The notes: a model not told the origin generated them from the sequence alone. A DNA stretch of 64,000 nt from Crateriforma conspicua (GCF_007752935.1 NZ_CP036319.1:2728001-2792000); one strand, 5' to 3'; counted from the stretch's first letter, positions 52,136 to 63,461 are shown. Made by a program: numbers and translations.

Positions 52136-54889
52136 TCAATCCGCCCGACCGTCCAGAGCCCGTACCATACTTTCAAAAATCGAAAGGTCGGGATTGGTGT
52201 TTTGGCCAAACGACTGCAACTCGGGGATGGCGAGCATCAAGTCCTCCAAACGCTGCTGCGCCGATTTCGGTTGGTCGACGTGTGCCGTGTAGATTTCGGC
52301 CAGTCCTTCTTCCAAGCGAGGCTGTAGGAAGGTCAGTGTGCGGACGTATTCCGCATTGTTGGAGTCTTGATATCGGTGGTCGACTTCGCGGAAGAGGCGA
52401 TCCAGATGGTAGGCGATCCGGGCGTACGCATTGTCGTCGATCTCTTTCATCGCCTTTGCCACATCCTGCAGCGACAGGCCATCGCTGGAATACCAACTGA
52501 AACTGGGATGTGTCAGGGTTTCCGCCATGAAATCCGTTGGCATCTCCAACCTGCCTTCACGCTGCAGTTCGACTGCGGCGGCAAACAATTCTCGGGGCAT
52601 CAGCCAGTCGGGAGCGGTTAGGCTGGTTTGCGTTTGCATCCCTCCGCCTCCGCCTCCGAAACCGCCGAAGCCGAACGGGTTTTCATAGGACCAACGCGTT
52701 GTGTTCGTTTTGGGATCAAGCTTGCGCCGCTGGAATTCGGCGATCGATTCCCCGGAACGCTCGATCACATAGTCTGCGATCCATGTGGGAGGTTCGATGT
52801 GTGGTCCTGCTTGGCCCGTGATTTGTACGGCGGTTTCCCAGGCGTGGTGGCGCGCGTCATAGGCTTGGTCGATTGTCGTATACGAGACGCGACTTTGACG
52901 ATTGCTTTGCGAAGCGATGGGCTGTAGATCGTTGGACGCTTCGCCAAGTACTCGCAAAAGGCCTTCCACTTGCGGTCTTCCCTGGTCCGTTTCGCCAAGT
53001 TGACTGAGGTAGGCCGCGGCCGAATCTTGGCGTTCCGGGTAACGCGTGTTGACATACACGCCGGTGACGAAGTGCTTGAGGAGCAGAATTGCAGCGATCT
53101 TGGCTTTTTCGTCTCCTTCGGCCAGCGATTCTTCCAGTGCAGCGAGGCCGGGCGATGGAAGGTAATGGGGAAACGTTTGGGTGAGATAGCCCATGAATCT
53201 TGAGGACGGCGAAGGGAGGCCACCAATCAGGTTCACGTTGCCGGTTTGATCGGGATTGTCCTCGATCAATAGCGATCCATGTTCGTTGGCCATTTGCAGC
53301 GTGACTCTTGCCGCTTCGGCACGTTTCGGCGTGTCGCGTGAAAGCAATTCGACCGCGCGCATGGCTTGACCGATGCGTTCGATCTGTTGTTCCTGACGAA
53401 AGACATTCAACCAATGATCAAGGTCTTCGCCCAGATAGATTTTCTTATGGGTCTGGTTATCGGCGGAGGCGACTGATTTCTGTTCGAGTGGTTGGGGCGC
53501 CGATTCGATTTCTAGGGTGCCGTCTTCCTGGACCGAGACGCTGGTGTCTTTCCCGTCGGTGGTGAGCGTGACGAGACCACGATCGGTTTTGATTTGAATC
53601 ACGACCGTTGCCAGTAACGCGGCTGCAGCGAACCATCCCAGAGGTCCGAACCAAGAGGGCATCCGATTGCTGGGATTGTTCGGTGGCGGTGAAGCCGGTT
53701 GTGTGGCCGGATGAAATGTGGGGGTGACCGCAACGTCCGGTACCGGCGTCGATTCCGCACGCCGCAGCAACGCCTTCAAATCCGCGTCGACCGACCATGA
53801 TGCCAATCGTTCGGCCACCTCGGGTGCATTCGGTCGTTGATCCGGTTGGCGATGCATCATATGCCTGACACAGCGTTCCAGTTCGGCGTCGACCGTCGGA
53901 TCGAAATCGCTTAGTGGCGGAGGTTTAGATCGTCCTGATTCCCCCGTGATCGCCAGCACTCGGGCAGCCAGTCCGGCGTCACCCGAGTGCGGCCAGCGAC
54001 CCGCGATCAAACGATACAGGGTTGCACCCAGCGAATAGATGTCCGAAGCCGATTGTACATTTCGACTGTCCAGCAATTGTTCCGGCGACATCGCAGGCAA
54101 AGTTCCCATCAGATGTCCGACCGTCGTCAGGCGATCATCGGCGGCAAGCGGATCATCGCCGGCAAGCACCAACCCCAGGTCCAAAAGTTTGACGGTCCCG
54201 CCGTTGGTCAGCATCAAGTTCGACGGCTTGATATCGCGATGGATCAGATCGTGGTTGTGAACGTGGGCCAGGGCGAGGGCGGTTTGACGTGCGATCTCGC
54301 AAGCATCCGCGATGGGGATCTTTCCCAGTCGGTGGGCCACGCGGCCGACATCCATTCCCTGCAAATATTCCATGACCAGATAGTGCCAACCGGAATCCGT
54401 GCCCGCATCGGTCGCACGAACGATGCCGGGGTGTTCCAGCGCGGCGACCGTGGTCATTTCACGATCGAATCGATCCAGCCAGCTCGGCTCGGTAACACGA
54501 TGTGGCGGCAGGAACTTGATCGCGCAACGTCGTTTCAAACGGTTGTGGCGTGCCAGACACACCATCCCCATGCCACCTTGGCCCAGGTGTTCAAGGATTT
54601 CATACGGTCCGATATGTTCCATTGGAACTTCCATCGGACGCTGGACGTTGATCGACACCAATCGTGCGATGGCGAATTGGCAGGCGGATTCACCAAAGAT
54701 GGAATCTTCTTCGGAATCCAGGTTGGTCAGGCCATTGGTTTTCGAAACCAAACCCGGCAATTGTGATTGACAGTTTTCACATTGATCGACGTGCTGTACC
54801 GCAGATTCAAATTCGTCTTGAGAACAGTTTCCATCGACCAAGCGATTCAGGACGTCCACGGATGGGCAATCGGTTCGGGTGGCGATCAT
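52136..54889 (-). CDS. Ser/Thr protein kinase with N-terminal zinc-finger-like motif and TM segment
   Basis: Protein of 917 residues from ATG 54889; the open frame continues upstream into the sigma factor gene, so the start is set after it. The N-terminus has HVDQCENC (H33, C37, C40), an H-x3-C-x2-C anti-sigma-like motif. The kinase domain (about 95-365) has GQGGMG, Lys125, HRDIKPSN (217-224) and DLG (237-239, instead of DFG). A membrane helix follows near residue 430 (GWFAAAALLATVVIQI), then a large outer region without recognised domain. With the ECF sigma factor gene 71 bp upstream it likely forms a signalling pair. Confidence 0.9.
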   Translation of the reverse strand: MIATRTDCPSVDVLNRLVDGNCSQDEFESAVQHVDQCENCQSQLPGLVSKTNGLTNLDSEEDSIFGESACQFAIARLVSINVQRPMEVPMEHIGPYEILEHLGQGGMGMVCLARHNRLKRRCAIKFLPPHRVTEPSWLDRFDREMTTVAALEHPGIVRATDAGTDSGWHYLVMEYLQGMDVGRVAHRLGKIPIADACEIARQTALALAHVHNHDLIHRDIKPSNLMLTNGGTVKLLDLGLVLAGDDPLAADDRLTTVGHLMGTLPAMSPEQLLDSRNVQSASDIYSLGATLYRLIAGRWPHSGDAGLAARVLAITGESGRSKPPPLSDFDPTVDAELERCVRHMMHRQPDQRPNAPEVAERLASWSVDADLKALLRRAESTPVPDVAVTPTFHPATQPASPPPNNPSNRMPSWFGPLGWFAAAALLATVVIQIKTDRGLVTLTTDGKDTSVSVQEDGTLEIESAPQPLEQKSVASADNQTHKKIYLGEDLDHWLNVFRQEQQIERIGQAMRAVELLSRDTPKRAEAARVTLQMANEHGSLLIEDNPDQTGNVNLIGGLPSPSSRFMGYLTQTFPHYLPSPGLAALEESLAEGDEKAKIAAILLLKHFVTGVYVNTRYPERQDSAAAYLSQLGETDQGRPQVEGLLRVLGEASNDLQPIASQSNRQSRVSYTTIDQAYDARHHAWETAVQITGQAGPHIEPPTWIADYVIERSGESIAEFQRRKLDPKTNTTRWSYENPFGFGGFGGGGGGMQTQTSLTAPDWLMPRELFAAAVELQREGRLEMPTDFMAETLTHPSFSWYSSDGLSLQDVAKAMKEIDDNAYARIAYHLDRLFREVDHRYQDSNNAEYVRTLTFLQPRLEEGLAEIYTAHVDQPKSAQQRLEDLMLAIPELQSFGQNTNPDLSIFESMVRALDGRAD

Positions 54890-54959
54890 GGCAGGCTTTC
54901 GGTGCGAGAGGGCGATCGGACAACCACGCAACGCTGGTTTGATGCAGGATTGGACACCC

Positions 54960-55547
54960 TCAGCAAGAAAATTCTTCCAATTCTTTTCGCAGCCGCTGCA
55001 GCACACGGGCGCGAGCTTTGTAAACGGTCCAGCGACTGACGCACATTTCTTTCGCCACGATCGCCGGGTCACAACCTTCCACAGCGGTACGCAAAAACAT
55101 TTGCCAAGTCTTGGGATCGGTCGAGTGCCGGAGGACTTGCAGCAAGCGTTTTTGGATCGACTGGATATCGTCGGCTAGTTCGCTGGGCGGATGGGCATCG
55201 TCTTGCTCGGACCATCGCAGGTCTGCATCGTCCAACGAGATCGGTGAACGTTGATCGGCGCGTTGTCGATCCCGAAGCTTGTTGCGTGCGATCGTCCATA
55301 GCCAACCACGAAACGTGGCACCGGATCGGTCCAGATCGAATTTGGGAAGAGCCTTGGCGACCGACAGAAACGTGTCTTGCATCACGTCGGCCGCATCCGC
55401 CGATTGGACCCCGCAGCGTCGAATCCAGCGATAGACGATCGGGCCATACACCTGGACCAGCGTGTGCCATCCTTCGTCATCACCCAATCGGGCTCGATCC
55501 AACAACGATGGATGCGTCGATGGTTCATCAACGATGTCGCGGTTCAT
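54960..55547 (-). CDS. ECF RNA polymerase sigma factor
   Basis: Protein of 195 residues. Region 2: LDRARLGDDEGWHTLVQVYG, ADAADVMQDTFLSVAKALPK, GATFRGWLWTIARNKLRDRQ. Region 4: TWQMFLRTAVEGCDPAIVAK then SRWTVYKARARVLQRLRKEL. It is typical of planctomycete ECF factors paired with protein kinases. The H-x3-C-x2-C motif in the kinase encoded next could bind it as an anti-sigma domain. The targets might include the surrounding glycan-degradation genes; this is inference. Confidence 0.93.
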   Translation of the reverse strand: MNRDIVDEPSTHPSLLDRARLGDDEGWHTLVQVYGPIVYRWIRRCGVQSADAADVMQDTFLSVAKALPKFDLDRSGATFRGWLWTIARNKLRDRQRADQRSPISLDDADLRWSEQDDAHPPSELADDIQSIQKRLLQVLRHSTDPKTWQMFLRTAVEGCDPAIVAKEMCVSRWTVYKARARVLQRLRKELEEFSC

Positions 55548-55668
55548 GGAAAGACGATGTGGCTGTGCGTGTCAAACGGAACGATGGCTGAGCCCTGTGA
55601 TGGGACTCGCGGATCTAACAGTGGTTCTCAAGAGAGCACCGCGTACGGAACGATGGCGGGCGGTGGTG

Positions 55669-57186
55669 CTAGGGCCGAGTATGGCCGGCGGCTTCGGCGG
55701 ATCGATAGGCGTCGGCCAAGCGTTCGACGATTTCCGCATACTGCCGGGTGACGTCGTGACTTTCGCTGGGGTCTTTGGACAAGTCATACAGTTCGTGACC
55801 ACGGTCTTCGTCGCTGCCGTAGCGATAGATCAGCTTCCAAGTGCCCGTGCAAACGGCCACGGCGCTGTCCTTGCCGTTGCCCAGAATGAACACCGCTTCG
55901 CGACCCGGGATCTCAGGTCGTTTTCCCAGCAATAGCGGCAACGCACTGATGGAATCTTCGGCGGCGTCGGCGGGAAGGTCTCGATCGACCACATCGGCGA
56001 TCGTGGCAAAGACATCGGTCAAGTTGATGGTTTCGTCGGACGTGGTTCCCGGCGTGATCATTCCCGGCCATCGAGCGATGAAGGGAATCCGGTGGCCACC
56101 TTCGTAGGAGTAGCCTTTGCCGTCACGCCAAGGGCCGTTGGTCACGTGACCCATCTTCTTGGCATCGGCCTTAGCGGTTTTGAATTTCCGGCGCACATCG
56201 CCCGAGTCATCGGCCAAGTTCAAGTGAACGTTCTGGGTGCCCTTGAAATCCTTTGGGGTGGAACCGTTATCGCTGGTGAAGATCACCAATGTGTTTTGGG
56301 CAATCCCCAGGTCATCCAACGTGTCCAAGATCTCGCCGACATGAGCGTCCAATTCCTGGACGTGATCACCGAACAATCCGGCTTTGCTGGTACCGCGATA
56401 CTTTGCGGCTGGCGTCACGTGCGTGTGTGGTGCACAGGGGGTGAAGTACAGAAAGAATGGCCGTTGTGCATTGCGGCGGATGAAGTCGATGGCTTTGCGG
56501 GTCAGTGTGGTGTCGACTTGGTCATCGACACGGGGTGATTCCAAGCCATCGGGAAAGTCTTGGCCTTTGACGATCCGGTATGGCTGCCCCGGTTTGCGAC
56601 CGACCAAGTCGTGGTTCTCGATGAACGCCCGCGTGGAATCGTTGTGGTTCGACGGCACGCCAAAGTGGTAATCAAAACCAACTTCCAGTGGTCCAGTGAT
56701 GGGCAAGCGGTTCCAGTCTTTGCTGTATCCCAAGTGCCATTTGCCGATCGCCGCGGATGTGTAGCCAGAATCCTTCAAGAACGCAGCGATGTTCATCTGG
56801 TCGGAACTCAGCCGATAGCCGTTGCCTTTTTTGTGCAATCGCCATGGGGATCGACCGGTCAGCAATCCGTAGCGTGATGGAGAACAAAGTGAAGCAGCGG
56901 AATGTGCGTCGGTCAGACGGATGCCTTCGGCCGCCAATCGATCCATGTTCGGTGTTTTGATTTTGGTCGCGCCGTAGCAGCTGACGTCCCCATATCCCAA
57001 GTCGTCCGCAAAGATGACCACGACATTGGGTGATTCAGACGCGGCGATGCGGCCGGTCGTCATCAGGCCCGCCGACGCGACGATCAGCCAAAACAGGGCG
57101 GCGATGTGCCACAGGTGTTGAAAACGCTGGGAGTTCAATCGTAAGTGGGTAACACGATTGGGACGCGGGAAAGTGGGGATGCTCAT
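55669..57186 (-). CDS. Arylsulfatase A-like sulfatase (C-S-P-S-R motif)
   Basis: Secreted sulfatase of 505 residues from ATG 57186. A hydrophobic signal (LWHIAALFWLIVASAGLM) precedes VVVIFADDLGYGDVSCYGAT (metal-binding Asp pair). The formylglycine site is SLCSPSRYGLLTGR, where Cys is oxidised by a sulfatase-maturating enzyme. Further metal/active residues are GKWHLGY and FTSDNGS. Substrates are sulfate esters, probably on algal polysaccharides; the exact class is unknown. Divergent from the esterase gene. Confidence 0.93.
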   Translation of the reverse strand: MSIPTFPRPNRVTHLRLNSQRFQHLWHIAALFWLIVASAGLMTTGRIAASESPNVVVIFADDLGYGDVSCYGATKIKTPNMDRLAAEGIRLTDAHSAASLCSPSRYGLLTGRSPWRLHKKGNGYRLSSDQMNIAAFLKDSGYTSAAIGKWHLGYSKDWNRLPITGPLEVGFDYHFGVPSNHNDSTRAFIENHDLVGRKPGQPYRIVKGQDFPDGLESPRVDDQVDTTLTRKAIDFIRRNAQRPFFLYFTPCAPHTHVTPAAKYRGTSKAGLFGDHVQELDAHVGEILDTLDDLGIAQNTLVIFTSDNGSTPKDFKGTQNVHLNLADDSGDVRRKFKTAKADAKKMGHVTNGPWRDGKGYSYEGGHRIPFIARWPGMITPGTTSDETINLTDVFATIADVVDRDLPADAAEDSISALPLLLGKRPEIPGREAVFILGNGKDSAVAVCTGTWKLIYRYGSDEDRGHELYDLSKDPSESHDVTRQYAEIVERLADAYRSAEAAGHTRP

Positions 57187-57518
57187 GGCGGGAATGGGAT
57201 CGTGGATGCTGCCCAGAAGTGAACGGCGATGGGGTTGGCCAAAACGCGGGACTACATCGTAACCGGGCCAAGTGTGGGGCGTGATCAATGAGCTGTCGGG
57301 CCGTCAGCGATTTGGCGTTCAGCAGCGTTTCGCGACCAATGAAATTGGCGGTATCCGCCGGGCATCACGGGACAGTCGAATCACCGGAGTGGAAAGCTTG
57401 GCGAGTTGGCAAGGCTTTGGTCGCGTGCGGAGTCGCTACGCTGTAGGCTCGTTCGGCTGCAAGCGTCGAGCAGCATGGTGTCAGTTCCGCTTCACCCATC
57501 GCCAAGTTGATCAAGCGA
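57187..57518. other. Divergent gap between sulfatase and esterase genes
   Basis: A 332-bp gap, GC-rich, without RNA genes or clear repeats. It must hold promoters for both genes; no site can be singled out. Confidence 0.35.
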
Positions 57519-58739
57519 ATGAAAATGCACGCGATTCTTTCCGCTCCGACCGCCATGGTGACCTGTTTGTGCATGGCTGGATTGTTTTTCCATGATGCGG
57601 TCCGTGCCGACCAAATAAAGCCATTGAAGGTCTTTGTTTTGGTCGGGCAATCCAACATGCAGGGGCATGCAAGTGTTGAAACGCTGGAGCACGTCCGGAT
57701 GGATACGGCGACCGCACCGCTGCTTGCGAAGGTACAAGACGGGCAGGGGCAACCGCGACTGATCGATGATGTGTGGATCAGTTCGTTGTCCAATTCCGGT
57801 GAAAAGCATGGACGGCTGACGACTGGTTTCGGGGCGAATGATCAAAAGATCGGTCCGGAGTTGATGTTTGGAATCACGATCCATGAGTTGCTTGATGAAC
57901 CCGTTTTGCTGATCAAAACGTCCTGGGGCGGCAAAAGCTTGCACACCGACTTTCGGCCGCCCAGTGCAGGCCCCTACGTCTTTCAACCCCACCAGATTCA
58001 ACGTTTCGAACAACAGGGCAAAGATCTGGAAAGCATCCGTACTGAGAAACGAGAGGCCACCGGCCGGTACTATCGGTTGATGATTGAACACGTGCGAAGC
58101 GTTCTTTCAGACATTCGACGTGTCTATCCCGATTTTGACTCCAGTGCGGGATATGAATTGGCCGGGCTGGTTTGGTTTCAAGGGTGGAATGACATGGTCG
58201 ATTCGGGGACTTACCCCGATCGTGATCAGCCGGGTGGCTATGCGAAATACAGCGAACTGTTGGGCCACTTCATTCGCGACGTCCGGCACGATCTTGACGC
58301 TCCGGGGCTACCGATCGTGATCGGTGTGATGGGCGTCAACGGCCCGACGGCTCTGTACACGACACAACAAAACCGCATCCGAAATGTGCATCAGAATTTT
58401 CGTCACGCGATGGCTGCGCCTGCCGAGTTGCCCGAGTTTCAGGGCAACGTTCGCGCGGTGTTGACGGAGAACTACTGGGATCAGGAATTGGCCGAGCTTC
58501 GCACCCGAGACAACCAGATCGGCCAGAAGATTCGCACGCTGAAGAAACAACAGAAGATGACTCGCGAAGAAGAGTCGGCGATGCGCGATCAATTGCGAAA
58601 GGACGCATTCACCGATGCGGAGTGGGAGAACCTTTCCAAAGGTGTGTCCAACGCGGAATACCACTATCTAGGGTCTGCCAAAATCATGTTGCAGATCGGC
58701 GAGGGGTTTGCCGAAGCGATGGCAGAGATGCAAGACTGA
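57519..58739 (+). CDS. Sialate O-acetylesterase-like (SGNH) carbohydrate esterase
   Basis: Secreted enzyme of 406 residues from ATG 57519 (MKMHAILSAPTAMVTCLCMA). SGNH blocks: VFVLVGQSNMQGH with the nucleophilic Ser, LLIKTSWGGKSLH, LVWFQGWNDM (block III Asn), and EYHYLGSAKIM, with His as catalytic base. The family removes acetyl groups from sugars. A charged helical insertion (RTLKKQQKMTREEESAMRDQ) separates the last two blocks and is not typical of the family. It is the only rightward gene in this degradation region. Confidence 0.85.
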   Translation: MKMHAILSAPTAMVTCLCMAGLFFHDAVRADQIKPLKVFVLVGQSNMQGHASVETLEHVRMDTATAPLLAKVQDGQGQPRLIDDVWISSLSNSGEKHGRLTTGFGANDQKIGPELMFGITIHELLDEPVLLIKTSWGGKSLHTDFRPPSAGPYVFQPHQIQRFEQQGKDLESIRTEKREATGRYYRLMIEHVRSVLSDIRRVYPDFDSSAGYELAGLVWFQGWNDMVDSGTYPDRDQPGGYAKYSELLGHFIRDVRHDLDAPGLPIVIGVMGVNGPTALYTTQQNRIRNVHQNFRHAMAAPAELPEFQGNVRAVLTENYWDQELAELRTRDNQIGQKIRTLKKQQKMTREEESAMRDQLRKDAFTDAEWENLSKGVSNAEYHYLGSAKIMLQIGEGFAEAMAEMQD

Positions 58740-58771
58740 TTTCCGGCTGGATTCGTGGGGACCTGGGCCGT

Positions 58772-59626
58772 CTATTGTTTCGGCGTCATCAACGAAAGAT
58801 TGTCCAGGTAGACGTGACGGTCGTGGGATGAGACGCCTTTACCGCCGTAGTAGTAATTCAGCCAATACGACTTCAGACCTAACTGATCGGTGTTTCGCAT
58901 TTGAACATTGGTCTGGTCCAAGACGAGTTCGCCGTCGACCCACGCTCGCAAGACGCCGTCGGGCCGGCCCGGCGTGTTGATCTTGCAGTACTGGTCGATG
59001 TGGTACCAACGTCCGGTCTTGATCGCGGCGGCGGGACCCGTCCAGCGAAATGAATCGCCGTACTTGCCACGCATGCGAGCGTGGTACGTGTAGTACGACA
59101 GCCCCAACGTTCCATCATCATTGGTGTGAATGCCGCCGCGTGCGGACCAGCCGTTGATGCCGTCCGACGGCTTGCCGCCCCAGCCAACGCTTTCGATGCC
59201 GCTCCACCCCGGTGCTTTGCCGCCGTAGCCGGAAAAGTTGTGGGCAAAACAAACGTCATAGCTGGCGTAGACCTCGTCGGGAAGCGAACCGAGGTGCCGC
59301 TGAAACATCAGCTGAGGGGCGCAACCATAGTGGCCGTCTTTTGCCACCGTGACTTGTAAGACTTTGCCTGTCGATCGACCGTTGCCACTCGGTGCCGGGA
59401 CGTCAGAACGATCCGACGGATCAACGCATTGCATGTTCTGGCGATGACCGACGTCGTTCCAATCGCTCAGCCAGTCGGCGTCTTCAAAGCCGCTGGAATA
59501 GATGACGCGAAGTTCCGTGGGGTTGGGCGGCGGGGCCGGCGAGGCTGATTGTGCATTGGCGGATGTGACGGCAAGAATTGCGATCAGGATCGCGGGTTGG
59601 ACGATGCGAGATGGTGAGGGTGGCAT
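58772..59626 (-). CDS. Secreted polysaccharide lyase-like beta-jelly-roll protein
   Basis: Protein of 284 residues with a signal peptide (PAILIAILAVTSANA). The mature chain is beta-rich: IYSSGFEDADW at the start, SYDVCFAHNFSGYGGKAPGW, GWSARGGIHTNDDGTLGLSY, then GRWYHIDQYCKIN and GVLRAWVDGELVLDQTNVQM. The pattern 'K-x-P-G ... W-S-A-R' resembles PL14-type alginate lyases and related jelly rolls. A laminin-G-like binding protein remains possible. An 8-bp tandem repeat tract begins eight bases upstream of its start codon. Confidence 0.6.
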   Translation of the reverse strand: MPPSPSRIVQPAILIAILAVTSANAQSASPAPPPNPTELRVIYSSGFEDADWLSDWNDVGHRQNMQCVDPSDRSDVPAPSGNGRSTGKVLQVTVAKDGHYGCAPQLMFQRHLGSLPDEVYASYDVCFAHNFSGYGGKAPGWSGIESVGWGGKPSDGINGWSARGGIHTNDDGTLGLSYYTYHARMRGKYGDSFRWTGPAAAIKTGRWYHIDQYCKINTPGRPDGVLRAWVDGELVLDQTNVQMRNTDQLGLKSYWLNYYYGGKGVSSHDRHVYLDNLSLMTPKQ

Positions 59627-59633
59627 GGTGGTT

Positions 59634-59729
59634 GGCAGGTGGGCGAGTAGGCAGGTGGGCAGGTGGGCAGGTAGGCAGGTAGGCAGGTAGGCAGGTAGGC
59701 AGGTGGGCAGGTGGGCAGGTGGGCGGGGA
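59634..59729. repeat. 8-bp tandem repeat tract (GGCAGGTR)
   Basis: Eleven to twelve consecutive 8-bp units: GGCAGGTG or GGCAGGTA, with the second unit GGCGAGTA and the last GGCGGGGA divergent. It lies directly upstream of the lyase-like gene (start 59626, minus strand) and within the 147-bp gap after the FAD oxidoreductase gene. It could change length by slippage. Confidence 0.95.
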
Positions 59730-59773
59730 GCAGGCGGAGGCGGGAGGCACTCTTGATCAGTGTTTTACGCGGG

Positions 59774-61675
59774 TCAGTCGTGGGCGGGGATACCCTGGGT
59801 CATGCGTTGTTTCAGCTCGTGCAGATGGCTTTGGTAGACATCGCGTGGGGTGCAGTCGTGAGCTTTGCAGATCGATGTGGCCATCGCAACGATTTCGCCC
59901 ATCACACCGCCGGTCCGCATCACCCGTACCGGGCCCAAACCGGTTTGCGAAACGCTGATGTCGCGTCCCGCCATGAACAGGTTGTCGATGTTGCGACTGT
60001 ACAAGCATCGATACGGTGCCCAATACGGGCCTTGGTAACGAAATTCCTTGCCGCGGGTGAACGTGGAGAAATAAGCATCACCGCTGTCGGATTCGAAGTA
60101 TTCCGGGTGAGGCGAGTGGATGTCGATGTGCCAACTGCAGGGAAATGCAGCGTCGTCGAAAACCGTTTTGTCGCGAAAGTCATTGGCCGTTAAAACCACG
60201 TCGCCCATCAAGCGGCGGGATTCCCGCTTGCCTCCGATAAAGGCGGCCCACTTCAGTCGGTGGTTGGGATACTTGCCATCGATGTTCTTCAGCGTGTCCC
60301 AAGCACCGAACATCGCACGCAGGTTCAGGTCGCGAATCCATTCGCCGTCTTTGATGATGTCTTTGTTGAATCCCGATTCCCAAAACCAGTTGCCAAGTTG
60401 GTTGATGCCCGGCGCACCGAAAGCGGTTTTGCCGTCGCGTCCTGGGAACGCGATCTGCGACATGTCGACGGCCCACGGGCAACGCGGGAACGGCTGGGCC
60501 GCCTTGGAAGCGACGAAGTTGATCGATAGCGGATCGTCGTCGTCGCACAGGCAGCGAATCTGGTGTTCATTGGCCGTCGTTTCACCAATGCTCCACAAGT
60601 TCGTCGTCCCCATGTGACCTTGGGCGGCGTATTCATCGTCCGCGCCGACCAGCGCACCCAAGACGCCGTCGCCGGTGGAATCCAGGAACCACCGGGCGGT
60701 GAAACGTTTTCGTTGCCCCGAACGTGTGTGCTGGGCCGTGACGCTGACGATGTGGTTGTTGTCATGTTCGGCGGCATTGACGCGGTGCTGCAGGAACAAG
60801 TCCAAGTTCGATTCCGCCATCGCCAATTGGGTTTTGTGGCGGTCGTCGAACGCCAACGGACCTTTCGGATCGGGATGCAGTTTGATGCTGGCGCTGGGCG
60901 ACAGTTCGTCGACGACCCGGCCGACTTCGGGATAGGGTTCGACACGGGATTCGCCCTCGGGCCAAACTCGGACTTCGCTGCTGCCGTTGCCACCCAGCAC
61001 CGGTCGGTCTTGAATCAAAGCAACCGACAAGCCCAGACGCGCCGCGGCGATCGCGGCACACGACCCGGCAAAGCCGCCGCCGACGACCACCAAGTCATAG
61101 GTTCCCGCATCGACGGGTTCTTGATCCCAGCCCAACAGTCGGCTTCGCAACTGACGCAAAGCATCGCCGTCGTCGGGTGGCACAAAATCGAGATCGGCGG
61201 ACAACAGGATCGCGTCGCATCGGCCGTCGAACCCCGCCAAATCGTGAAGCCGGACTTCGACGGTATCGTTCAGCTGGACTCGGCCACCGCCTTGCCAGTG
61301 CCATGCGGCGCCTTCGGTTCCAAACACCGTGTCGACGGGTTTTTGGTCGAACCGAATTTCAAAACGCCCGGGCGCACCGGGGGCGTTCCAGGGAGCCACC
61401 CAATCACGTGTCCTTGCCCAGACGCGGTACGATCCCGCCGCGGGCAACGTCACCTCGGTCACCGCATCGGCGACGGGTTCGCCCAGTCCGTGGGCCAACA
61501 TAAAGGGCGATCCCATCTGGTCCATGAACTGTTGGTCGACCACCCAACCGCCCGCTTCGTCGAAAGATTCGGTTTCGATCAAAACCAATTGATCGTTGTC
61601 GGCAGCGACGATAGGAGGGGAATCGAGCATCAGGCAAGCGAGCAACACGACGGCGCAGGCACGCAGGACAGACAT
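59774..61675 (-). CDS. FAD-dependent oxidoreductase with N-terminal carbohydrate-binding-like domain
   Basis: Secreted protein of 633 residues. A signal peptide (VVLLACLMLDSPPIVAADN) is followed by a beta-sandwich-like domain (about 30-165, LIETESFDEAGGWVVDQQFM, YRVWARTRDWVAPW). A PF12831-type FAD domain comes next: YDLVVVGGGFAGSCAAIAAA at about 192-211, then RPVLGGNGSSEVRVWP and FLDSTGDGVLG. The C-terminus has RCLYSRNIDNLFMAGRDISV. These enzymes are frequent beside sulfatases and glycosidases in planctomycetes; the substrate is not known. It precedes the lyase-like gene on the same strand. Confidence 0.88.
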   Translation of the reverse strand: MSVLRACAVVLLACLMLDSPPIVAADNDQLVLIETESFDEAGGWVVDQQFMDQMGSPFMLAHGLGEPVADAVTEVTLPAAGSYRVWARTRDWVAPWNAPGAPGRFEIRFDQKPVDTVFGTEGAAWHWQGGGRVQLNDTVEVRLHDLAGFDGRCDAILLSADLDFVPPDDGDALRQLRSRLLGWDQEPVDAGTYDLVVVGGGFAGSCAAIAAARLGLSVALIQDRPVLGGNGSSEVRVWPEGESRVEPYPEVGRVVDELSPSASIKLHPDPKGPLAFDDRHKTQLAMAESNLDLFLQHRVNAAEHDNNHIVSVTAQHTRSGQRKRFTARWFLDSTGDGVLGALVGADDEYAAQGHMGTTNLWSIGETTANEHQIRCLCDDDDPLSINFVASKAAQPFPRCPWAVDMSQIAFPGRDGKTAFGAPGINQLGNWFWESGFNKDIIKDGEWIRDLNLRAMFGAWDTLKNIDGKYPNHRLKWAAFIGGKRESRRLMGDVVLTANDFRDKTVFDDAAFPCSWHIDIHSPHPEYFESDSGDAYFSTFTRGKEFRYQGPYWAPYRCLYSRNIDNLFMAGRDISVSQTGLGPVRVMRTGGVMGEIVAMATSICKAHDCTPRDVYQSHLHELKQRMTQGIPAHD

Positions 61676-61910
61676 CGGATCGTTGCCTTGGGATGGCGGA
61701 GGCGGTGGGAATCAGCCGGAGTGATTTATTGTCATACAATTTAGCTGTGTCGCTGGTGGCGGGCAAGCGAAAGGGGGGCGAAGCGGCGTTCTTGGGGATT
61801 CGTGGCTTGCCAACGAAAAACGCCGCCTTGCCGACGTCACGCGTTGATGGGCGTGGGCGTTCGAGGCAAGGCGGCGATACGACGAAATCAAGCGGATCGC
61901 TGTGGCGGGA

Positions 61911-63461
<1,551 letters not shown>

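Noticed and set aside
59484-59750. Proline-rich minus-strand frame
   Set aside because: It is a translation of the 8-bp repeat tract and lies out of frame over the start of the lyase-like gene.
60563-61744. Long (393-codon) frame antisense to the FAD oxidoreductase gene
   Set aside because: Shadow of the true gene on the other strand; no domain or start context.
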